Shown in pieces: positions 44,482 to 56,400 of a DNA stretch of 64,000 bases (the stretch's first letter is position 1; each line of letters begins with the position of its first letter). The notes under the pieces are model-generated. The model saw only the letters and a list, made by a program, of their open reading frames with translations. It did not search any database and was not told where the DNA came from. Made by a program: the position numbers and the translations under genes. The stretch comes from an uncultured Oscillospiraceae bacterium (lineage in GTDB: Bacteria > Bacillota > Clostridia > Oscillospirales > Ruminococcaceae). The stretch covers positions 72,614-136,613 of the forward strand of contig CAKSAY010000001.1 in assembly GCA_934438055.1 (NCBI GenBank), given 5' to 3'.

Positions 44482-47400
44482 TTATTGTATCCCCGACATT
44501 ATTTTTAAGAATGCCAAGAGATCTACAGCGTTAACCTTATCATCGGTATTTAAATCATAAAATGGATTGTATACATCCGTTTGCTCTTCAGAAGCAATCT
44601 CTTTTTGCAGCATAAAGCTGTCTTTCGCGTTCAAAACGGTATTTCCATCAAAGTCGCCTCTGGAAACAACCCTAAGCTCTATAGTGGAAACCACATTGTT
44701 ATCTTGATTAGAGACTGCTTTCAAGGTCAACTTTCCAGTGGTTTGCTGCGGCGAAATAGTTAATCTTTCTTTTCCATCCACAGCGGTCAATGTTGTGCCG
44801 GAATCATGAGCGCTTTCAATGCTCCATGTAACAGAATCATCGCTTACAAATCCTCCCTCCACGGTGGTTGAGAAGTCTTGATAAGAATTCTGCATAACCA
44901 ATGGCGTAGGATTCCGGCCGTCTATATTCTTAGGCGTAGCGAAATTTATTGTAAGTGAACTAATTCCAGAGATAACATTAACTGTAATAACACTCTGTGT
45001 CTCATTATAACTGCTGTTATTTGGTGTATATATGATGTTGTAAGAGCCCGTGTCGCCATAGTCCATAATCTTATCTGCAATGTCAGATTCAAAATGGAAC
45101 GTTCCATCACCGGTTTGACCCTCTAACTGTGCTTCGGACAATTTTTGCGTTGCATACACTGTCGCTGATGTAGGCATCTTCACGGAAGGATCATCTATTT
45201 TAGAAATTGTTAGTGTACCTGGTAATACATTAATAGAATAGTCACGATTTGTTGCCGAATCTTTAACAATTTGATAATCACCGGCTGGTGTGTCCTGCGT
45301 AATCGCATCACCATTCTGATCAACGGCTTTAAGAGTTAAGCCAAGTGACTCTTTTGTATCACCTTGAACTAGTATATCACTATTTAGGCTAAAAGTAAAG
45401 TCTGGATTTGGAGCTTTGTAGTCCTTTGTCGCATTTTCTGCCTGCACTGTGATTTCCTTTGAAGAAACTGTTACAGGAATGCTCCCACCATTGACCGTAT
45501 TGTAGTTTGTTGTGTCTTGTGGAACAAATTGAATTTGTTGTGAGCTCGGGTTACTTTGCACATGTAGTTTCGTGTCCGAATTCACGAATTCGAAAGAGCC
45601 TTGGCAGCCGTTTGCATTTGCTCCTGTTAAGGAAGCTTGTGCTAATGTTTCTCCATAAACAACAGAGGCTGCACTTGGGAAAGTAACTTGAGGCGTCGCC
45701 TTATTAATTGTAATCTCCACACTCGATGAGATAGAAGGAATCACGTTTGAGGTTGCCGTAACGGTAACAGTTCCCGCTTGTACTGGCATAAGGGTGACAG
45801 AAGTGTCGGTTTGATTGGTTAATGTGGCAATACCCGTTCCATTTTCCACTTTCCATGTGACTCCTTTGTATTTCTGCAACAAACTTTCAGGTTGCACCGA
45901 AGCCGTCAAGGTCTGTGTGGTGCCGTAATCCATTGTGGAATTTGCAGTTAAATTGATGGCCGTCGGTGGTTGCTCTGGTGCAAAAATAGAAACGTCATAA
46001 TTTTGCGTAATATTTTCTACCTTATAAACACTAACGTTGTTTTCGGAAGAAATTGGTTGTATATCTTGATCGCCTACCCGAACTATCGGAATTGCGAAGC
46101 CCTGTTGAGTTGAAACGGAGAACTGGTAATTTCCTCCATGGGCAACCATACCGTTCGGATCGTAACCATTCATAGTCTGCACCTGATAATCTTCAGCCGA
46201 GCGATTGATGTTAAGGGTGTGATAGGCCGTATAAGAAGCTGTTTCTTGAGGTTGTGTCGCAAGGTGCGGATAATATGCCGTTACATCGGTGTTTTCCTGG
46301 GTGAGCCATGCAGAAGCATCGCTAAACTGCATTCCATTTGTGCCAACTGCATTGCTACCTGTCATTTTCGAGGTGTAGCATGGCTCCACGTTTGTCAAAG
46401 AAGCTCCTTCATTAGCGCCTACTGCAGAAGAAACTGCATCGCCAACTACCTCAATATTATAGTAACAATTAGAAACGTTTGCAGCGCTTGATGAAAGGGT
46501 TCCGACAATGCCGCCAACGCCATTTGCAGTGGAAGCATGAATAGCGCCAACGCTGAAAGCATTTGTGATTGGTGCATCTTGCACACCGGAGATGCCGCCA
46601 ACTGATTCTGCTCCTGAAACGGAGCCTGTGTTATAACAATTTGTGAGGGTTGCTGCTGCATTTCCAACCACGCCACCAACACCATTTTGGCCGGTAACGC
46701 TTCCATTGTTAAAGGTGCTTGCAACCGAACCGCCTTCAAGGCATCCGGCCACACCTCCAACAGAATCGCCGTTTCCTGTAACACTAACCTGACTGTAGCA
46801 ATTATCAATCGAAATCGAGCCGTCTAACGGATTGTCCTCTTGATCTTTTTGAATAAACCCGAGGCCAACCAAAGCACCAACCTGATTATTGCCACAAACA
46901 GAACCGGTGATGCCTACATTTTCAATAAGACATCCGTTGGAGACATATCCAAACAAACCTTGTGCATCTGTAGATGTGGAAATCTGAAGATTTTGCACTT
47001 CATAACCCATACCATCAAATTTACCAACGAATGGCTTGCGTTTACTTCCAATAGCGGTGAAGTTATTCGCAGAATCGTTCGGAAGCTGATCATCTGTTTG
47101 CAGATCAATGGAATTCGCTAAAACAAAATTTCCGGATGGCTGTTTATTGATCTTCTGAAGTTCTGTGCCATTATGGACATAGGAGAAACCGGTATAGTTG
47201 CCATCACCGAAGTTATGAAGCTGCGTTTGTGGCATTTCTTCTGCTTTTGGGTTAGCGCTGTCATCTAAAAACATTGTCAAAGCCGGTGCATAAGCCACAA
47301 CGGTGGTGCCATTGTCGAGCGTTGGTGTAGTCTCATTTGCTTTCACTGTGAAGCTGCTTGTTGAAAGTCCCGGCATGTTGTCAAAAGCGTTCACACCGGT

Positions 47401-50400
47401 CATCTGCTCGGTGTGCAGTCTAGCATCGGGGGCAGTTGAGCTCCTAGAAACTCCGGTGGCGTCTCCTGCACGGTCAACGTCATAATAACAGTTGGTACAA
47501 GTTGGAATAAACGCACCCGTAATTGCGTACACATCCTCACTTCCATATACAGGTCCCATATTATAAGAGTTGCTAACGGTGCGGCCATCACCTGAAATTC
47601 CTCCCACATATCCACGAGCGGTAATGGTACCTGTGTTGTAGCACTGCTGTATTAATTGGCTAGATCCTGAAATACCGCCAACATAGTTGTTTATTCCGGT
47701 GACATTTGCCTGGTTAAAGCAGTTGGCGATCGTTCCGCTGCTAGATCCTGCAATACCACCAACATAGCTTGACCCAGACACCGTTCCGGTGACGCCGAGG
47801 TTGACAATTCTTGAATCATAACCCGCGCTGCCAAACAAACCTTGGTTGGATGATGTTGCCGTAATTTGAAGATTCTGCACCACATGGCCTAATCCGTCAA
47901 ACTTGCCTGTAAAGGAATTAGAAGAACCAATCGGCGTAAAGTTATTATTGCTGTCATCCGGCAATTGGTCTTGCACACTGAGATCGATGTCGGTTGTCAA
48001 AACATAATTGCCTGTTAGTCCATCATTGATTGCCTGCAATTCAGATGCGTTGTTGATATAAGTAAAGTCAACATACTTTCCATCACCAAAGTCATGGAAA
48101 GAGTCTCTAGACATTTCCTGTATTTGAGGATTTGTAGGATCTGCAACAAAGGAGATAATTTGAGGATAATAAATTGATTTTGTCAAACCATAATCCTCTG
48201 AACCGGTGGTGTCATTTTCTTTCACAACCCAAGTGGAGCTGTCCAAGTTAGGCATGTTTGTTAGAGCGGACGCACCGGTCATTTGTTCTCCTGTGACGCC
48301 TGACACTTTGTTTTGCACAACAGTAGCGGTGGAATCAATGTTTCCAATTGTCTCAGTCGCATCTCCCATGGCGTCGGTGCTATAATAACTATTGTTCAAA
48401 TTGAACTTCACGTTTTCAACGTTTCCAATTAAAACGCCAATTCCAGACGCCGTCCCGGCGTTGCTCGTCGCAGCAGCATTGTAGCAGTTGTCGACTGTTA
48501 GGCTGTAGGAAATTTTCTTTGAAGACTGGCTGCCCACGAAACCAATCAATCCGCCGCCTGAAGAATCATAAGATTCAATCTCTCCTAAATTGTAGCAATT
48601 TTTCAAGGTTACATTCTTGCTGCCAATATTATAACTGCCGACTAATCCGCCAGCGTTGCTGCTAGCACTAATATCGCCCGTATTGTAACAATTTTGCATT
48701 GACATGTCACTCAAGTCACCTGCAATGCCGCCAGATATAGCGGCGCCGTGCACTGCTCCGGCATTCATGCATCCGTCAATAGCATTGGTTGTTGCGACCT
48801 CGCCAACAACACCACCCGCGTATGCAGAAGAATTTAAGGAGGAGATTTCGCCGTAATTTTTATTATTTAAAAGAGAGAACTTGTCTCCGGCATATCCAAT
48901 AATTCCTCCAGCTGCTTTGGTTCCACCGGTGGTTACGGCCTCTGTGAGCGTAATCGAACCATTGTTGGTGCAGTCTTGAATATCTCCGTATCTAGAAGAT
49001 CCAACAATACCTCCCACTAGGCCGGCTCCCTGCACCTGGGCGTTGTTGACGCAGTTCTGAATAACTCCTGAATATATGAACGCTGCAATTCCACCGGTCG
49101 CTCCTCCGCCAGTAGACTGCACGCTGCCGTTTAACACAACGTTTACAATCAAAGCGTTGTTATCGATCATTCCAAAAAGTCCTGCATATCCACTTGTGGA
49201 TATATTCACAGTGATTTGGTGATTTAAACCGTCAAACTTGCCACCAAATTCCGAGGACCTCGTTCCAATCGGTTGATAAGAATCCTCCAATGTGAGATCA
49301 GCTGTGACAACATAGTTGCCTTCTAAATTCTGATTGATTTTCTCCATCTCCTGCGGCGTGTTAATGTAGTCAGTTACCACAGCCATCGTCCCGTTAAAAT
49401 CATGAAGGTTTAAATTCGGGAATTCTATGTTTTGTGGATGAGAGGGATCCTCAAAAAGGCAGGTGAGCTGTGGCAAGAAAGCGTGCTGATCTTTGAGGGC
49501 GGAATCAACCATTGTGTCCGGTCCAGCTGTCCATACGCTGTCTGGCAAATTCATTTTGCTCAGTGCGTTTGGTCCTGCCATGTCAACTGTTGAGAGAGCT
49601 TGCACATCAGAAATGTTTAGTTGAGTCGTATTTTTTGCATCACCATATATTCCTGTTGCATCTCCCATGAAATCAGAGCTGTAGCTGATTTTAGAAAGCG
49701 TATTACTATTGGTTGAAACGTAATATCCCACCAATATACCAAGATAACTAGTAGAGCTGCTAGAGGTGACTTCTCCTATTGTATAGGAATTATAAATATT
49801 GGTAGAATTGTTTGTGTCTACTTTTCCCACAAAGCCACCAAGGGAGCTATTGCTGCCTGTGCTGTGAACAGAACCGGTGTTATAAGCATTTTGTATATTG
49901 AATGAACCGTATTTGCAAAGTCCTATAAGACCGCCACCGACATTTGAGTCTGCCACAATAATGTCGCCATTGTTTGCCACTGATGTAAAGTCACAAACGA
50001 AACTGTTATCCGATACCTCCATGCCTGTACAATAGCCTGCAATACCGCCAGCAGAAGCACTGCCTGAGCGACTATTGGACGCCGTAATGGTTCCATTATT
50101 CACGCAGCCTTGTATAATAGTATTTTCAGACTCATAATCCGTTTCGACGTCCACAGAACCTGCAATACCACCGGCATGACCGGCTGAACCTGTGATTGAC
50201 ACATCAGCATTATTTTCACAGTACATAATCTCTGCTGTGCCGGAAGAGTCTACATATATTTCACCTATAATGCCGCCGACGTTGGCAGAACCGGTTACAG
50301 CACCGGAAAGCTTGATGTTTGAAATCAAAGCATTGCCGGAAACAAAGCCGAACAAGCCGACATTATCGGATGTGGAATTGATTTGTAGATTACTAATCGA

Positions 50401-53400
50401 GTGTCCATTACCGTCAAACTGTCCTACAAACGGATTGTCAGTTGAGCCGATTGGCGTAAAGTTGTTTTGATCGTCATCAGGCAGTTGATCAGCCTGCGCA
50501 AGATCAATGTCAGTCGTCAAAACATAATTTGCATCAAGATCCTGCGAAATCGCACTCAATTCTTCTGCCGATGTAATATAATAATCAACTTCTCTATAGA
50601 CGTTGTTAAAGTTGTGTAGATTCATGTAGCCGTAGAATTCATTCGGATCAGGATTTTCCGGATTGGTGACAAAGGTGCTCAACTGTGGATAATAAACGTT
50701 TAAATCGCCATATTCATTTGTTGAACCTGAAGGCGCAGCTATCCACGCTTGGTTTTGATTTGAAAAGCCCATGTTCGTCAGAGCATTCGGGCCGGTGATT
50801 TCCTCAATGCCCATGCCGCTAACATTTGTGAGTGTGACAAAGTCTGTTGAATCTGTAGGCACATTCAAAGCCTCTGAAACCGGAAGATCTTTGTTGTAAT
50901 TATAATGACAGTCCGAGATTGAAACCTGACTCCAGCTTTTTCCTGAAACTACACCTATAATGTTTCCAACTTTCGATAGGCTCTGTGTGTTGGAAACTAT
51001 AATATTATTTGAAACATAACAATTGGTTATCGTAGCGCCATGAACCATTCCAATCAAACCGCCTACTGAGGAATCATTTGCATTTGTGCTTGTTCCATCA
51101 ATATCACCAAGATTATAACAATCTTGTATCGTTCCGTAGTTTATGTAGCCTATTATGCCTCCAATGGCAGCATTATTGGCGCTAACTCCATCCTGTACTT
51201 TAATAGTACCTGTATTATAACAGCTATTGATCAAATACTTGTTGCTATTGTTGCATGCCATAATTCCGCCAACACACATTCTGCCGGTCACATCGCCGGT
51301 GTTAAAAGAGTTGCTAACAGAAGCGTCAAATCCTACAAGACCGCCAGTATAAGCAATTCCGGTTATGCTTCCGCTGTTCGAGCAGTTTGTGACAGTTGTT
51401 GCTTCACCGGCAAGGCCGCCTGTATAAATGGAATATCTAGATATATCACTTTCATTGACCGTGCCGGAACAAGTGACGTTTCCACTGTTGGTGGAATCTT
51501 CAATTGTGGTGCATGAGCCAACTAAGCCTCCTAAATAAGCTCCCGGAGCGACAACGTCTACACTGCTGTGGCAGTTCTTCATCGTTGTGGCCTGTGCTGC
51601 AATACCACCGGCTCGACTAATGAAGCCATTGGCGTTGTCTCCGGCGGTGGCCTTCACCTGGCCAGATACCGTTAAATCTTCAACAGTGTTAATCGTTGAG
51701 AATAAACCTACATTTTGCCCTTCGGTGTAAACATTAATGTTTTGAATTGAATGACCATTTCCATCAAAGTTGCTGTTTGTGAGCAATTTTGGCTCCATCG
51801 ACTCATTGTTAAAGTTGAGATCTGATATAAGCACGTAGTTGCCATATGAGCTCATCTGATTAAATTCTTTTTCATTGGTAATATATTCCGTTACAGAACG
51901 GGGACCTCCCAGAGCCTCAAAATTGTGGAGCGTGACGCTGCTGTCTACATCCGGAATTGCCTGCAGTGTGGGATAATTATAAATCGTATCTTGATAGGCA
52001 TTTATTGTGTTATCTTCCGGCGCTTTCCAAACAGTGCTTGCGTTGTCAAATGTCATGTTGTTCAACGCGCCACTGCCGGTCATCTGGCTTGTGGTTAGAG
52101 CCGTAAATCCAGTGTTAATATTGGCGCTTCCAATAGCAGGGATGTCGGCAGCTAAAACGTCTTTGTTGTAGTAAGTATTGCTAAGCGTCGCGTAGCTGGC
52201 AAAGTCGATAATTGCAGCAGCATCAGCAGAGCTGTTAATATCTCCTGCCGTGTAGCAATTGCTAATAGTTGATTTAGCAGCATAACCAGCGATACCTGCT
52301 GTATAATAATGACTTGTTGAATTAACAAAGATATTACCGATATTGTAGGAGTTTTGCAAAACAGAAGCATTTTCTATTGTGCAAACCAAACCGCAGGCGC
52401 CACCTATCACAGCGACGATATCGCCTGTGTTGGCGCAGTTTTGAACAGTTGAAGCATACATGTTGCTAACCAAACCGCCAACGTAACACCTTCCCTGAAC
52501 CTGCCCTTCGTTGTAAGAATCCGATATGGAACTGTTAAAAAGTTTTCCGACGAGGCCACCGGTATATTCATACTTAGTAATTGCACTTGTGTCGTAGCTA
52601 ATGTTGCCGCGATTTAAGACGTTGCTTATGTCCGCATAAGCAGCATAACCGGCAATACCGCCTACATAACTATCAGCAACCGTTGCACCCTCACTGTCTG
52701 TTTTCTGCTGTGTCACATACAAATCCGCAGAGTTAGCGCAATTCTTAATTGTATTCCTGTTGTTCTCTGAACCACCAGTATAGCCAGCAATACCACCTAC
52801 ATAACCATAGGCTGCACGAACAGAAGCGCCGAAAACGCTCAAAGAGCTGCAATCAATGATTGACGTTCCGGTATTAGCAAAACCAACAATGCCGCCGGCA
52901 TACATGTCATTTGAAGAAATGGTGCAGTCAACCACCTTGCAATTCCGAATGGTGCCACCATAACAATATCCGACAATGCCACCCGCACTGGACTTAGCTG
53001 TAAAAGAAGAATTTTTCACAGTGACATTGGCTACCAAACCGCCAACGTCCATACTTGTGAACAGACCTGCATAAGAGCTAACCGAAGTAAAAACATATTG
53101 AATGTTGGAAATAGTGTGATTTCCGCCGTCGAATTTTCCAGAGCCCAAAGAAATCCCGGCATAATCCTTGCCTTCAAAATCAAGATTGTCGGTTAAAACA
53201 TAGTTCTTTCCTTCTTCTATTGCCAAAAATTCCTCTGGTGTGGAAATATAACCACCGGTTACAGGCTCATAGTCGCCATTGCCAAAATCATGCAAATAAG
53301 ACCCGAGCGTTGGGAATTCGTCAGCAGAAGGATCGCTAACATTAGAGATGAAGAGACTCAATTGTGGATAGAAACACATCACATCGCCCTGCTCATTTGT

Positions 53401-56400
53401 TGCACCGGCAGGAGGGGTAACCCAAATGCCGTCTCCACTGGTGAACACCATGTTGTCCAAAGCGCTAGGGCCGGACATCTGAGAATTATCCAATCCCGCA
53501 ACATTCGTGCCGCTTCCGCTGCCAATTGCCTGAGCTGCGCCGCCGCTTCTTGTGGAATTGTAATAACAATTGTTTACCGTGCTGCCGCTTTCAACGCTGG
53601 CAACCACGCCGCCAACACAGGGATCAGTTGCAGTTGCAGTGGCAGCGCCAATGGTGTAGGAGTTTGAAATCGTTCCCTGATTGATGACCATGCCGGCAAT
53701 GCCGCCAACATAATCGGACGCATAAACTGAACCGGTAACGACACAATCATAAATTGTACCGCCATCAACAATGCCAACCAATCCTCCATTTCCGGTTTGG
53801 TTAGAAGAGTTGCTCACGTTGATTTGAGAATAGACGTTGTGCAGTGTGCCTTTTAACAGAGGTGTGACTGCCCCCTCTGAAGAAACTTGCTTTCCAGTAT
53901 AAATAAAGTTTTCAACCAAAGCGTCTTCTCCAATTGCGCCAAAGAAATCCTGATACCGGACAGAGTTTTTATTGGTGATTGTGAAGCCGTTTCCGTCAAG
54001 CTTGCCGTTAAAAGGTGTCTCTGTTGAACCAATCTCTTTCCAAGTAAAGCTATCGTTAATTGTAACGTCGTTTGCAAGAACGTAGTTTCCTGCTAAGTCC
54101 ATAGACTCCATGGTGCTAGAACCGGTGATATAACCCGTCAAAACGTCATATTTACCATCATAATTATGCATCAAGCCATAGGTTAAATCGTCCTGCGCTT
54201 GAGAGAATTTCGTCAATTTAGGAAAATGGAACGTAGGATCGTTATGCTCATTCATGGTGGTTTCCGCGCCCGCCGTCCAAAGGCTCGTGCTCAAGCCCAT
54301 GTTGGTTAGCGCCTCCGCACCGGACATATCTGCAAGAGATAAGCCCTTAACCGTTCCGCTTGCGTCTTCCCATGAATCATCCGGGCAAGCCGCGGTTGCA
54401 TCTCCGGCATAATCGTTTGCATAGTAGACATTTTTGCTTGTAGGCGAAATAGTCGTACCGCAGATACCTCCGATTTTGGCAGAATCCAAATTGTAGACTC
54501 TCGCCGTACTATAGCTGCTGACAATAGACTCCTGAGAGGTCATTGAACCGATAAGGCCGCCCGCTGTGCCCGAAGAACTAATCTCGCCCGTGTAATAGCA
54601 GTTGTTAATCGTAGCGCCACATCCCGCAATGCCACCGGCATATCCGTTGGAATGGTTGGAAATCTTCACTGCGGAATAAGAGCGCATAATATTTGTTTGT
54701 GAACCGTAGCCCGTAATGCCGCCAACATAACCTTTGCAGTCGGTCAACGTTCCAGACACGGAAATGTCGTAAATAGAAGCGTATTGAGCATATCCAAACA
54801 GTCCGCTTGCCGTTGTGTTGTCTGCAATCTGCAAGTTAGAAATCTGCTTGCCGGCGCCGTCAAAAAGGCCGGTGAACGGATTGCTCGACGTTCCAATCGT
54901 GGTGAAGTTATTATTGTCATCATCCGGAAGCTGATCATTGCCTTCAGCAGCTAAGTCAATGTCATTGATTAAAACATAGTTGCCGGCCGGATTGTTATTG
55001 ATTGCTTGCAGCTCTGCCGCTGTGGTGATATAACCTCCTGTAACCGAGCAATAAACTCCATTGAAATTGTGGAGATCGGCTAACATCGGATATTGCGTAA
55101 GATCGTTGGTGTTGGTCACGCAAGAAGACAATTGCGGGTAATAATATCCATAATCTCCATAACTGTTTGCCGACGTTCTCTGTGTTTTAGGAGCCGACCA
55201 TACACCCTGTTCGCTTGTGAAAGCCATATTTGTCAAAGCGCTCGAACCGGACATCTGGCTATTGGTCAAGCCTTTCACGTTCGTTTGCGTAACGTTATTT
55301 CCATTGACTGCCGTGCTAACATTACAAGTGTCGGTATTATAGTAGCAGTTAGCCATTGTTAACTGTGTGTTGCCCGAATAAAGCCCAACAATGCCTCCGG
55401 TGGAGCTTAGGGCATAAATGTAACCAATATTATAGCAATTGCGAATGGAAACAGTACCGAGAGCTTCTCCAGCAACGCCGCCTGCATTCGAACCGCGCGA
55501 AAAGACCGAACCGGTATTATAAGAGTCGGACACTTCGGAAGAGCGTGATGTTGTTGATGTTAGGCATCCAACAAGACCACCCACCTTCGAAGCGCTGCCG
55601 TTTACTTGCCCGTTATTTGAACAATGTTGAATGGTAGAATCTTCTGCTTCTCCAGCAAGACCTCCCACAAAACCATTGCCTTTTACCTGCGCTTGGTTGT
55701 AGCAGTTTCTTATGGTAGCGCCCTGTGCATAGGCCACTACGCCACCTGTATAGTTACCACCTTGCACATTACCTGTTAAGGTGAAGTTTTCAATCAATGC
55801 ATTTTGATCGGCATAGCCAAACAAGCCTGTATAATCGCTGTTGCCTGTTATGTTGATATTCAAGCTAAAGCCACAGCCATCAAATTTTCCTGTAAACCGA
55901 GCAGATTCACTACCAACCGGAACATAGGTTATGCTAGACAGATCAATGTCATTGTGCAAAACATAGTTTCCGGCAGGATTTTGTCTCATTTTGTCAAAAT
56001 CCTCGGCTGTGCTGATGTAGCCATCCACCGGGAGAAGCTCTCCATCGCCAAAGTCATGCATAGACATAGCATAAGGAAATTCGTCATCCTGCGGATTGGC
56101 AGGGTCGGCAAAAAAGACTGTCAATTGCGGATAATAAAATCTATCCAGCGTCTCCTTAGGATATGCAGTCCAAGTGCCGGCAGCACTGGTGAACACCATG
56201 TTGCTCAGTGCATCCGGGCCCGTCATCTCCTCTGTTGTGAGGCCTTTAACCGTGTTGGCATCATATTTTGTGCCCTCGCCAACAATCGGCGTTCCCTCTG
56301 CCACACAACCGGTGTCATAATAGCAGTTGGAAACGACAATGTCTGCTGAATAAGAATTATCGATAATACATCCAATCACAGCGCCCAACTTCTCCTGCTG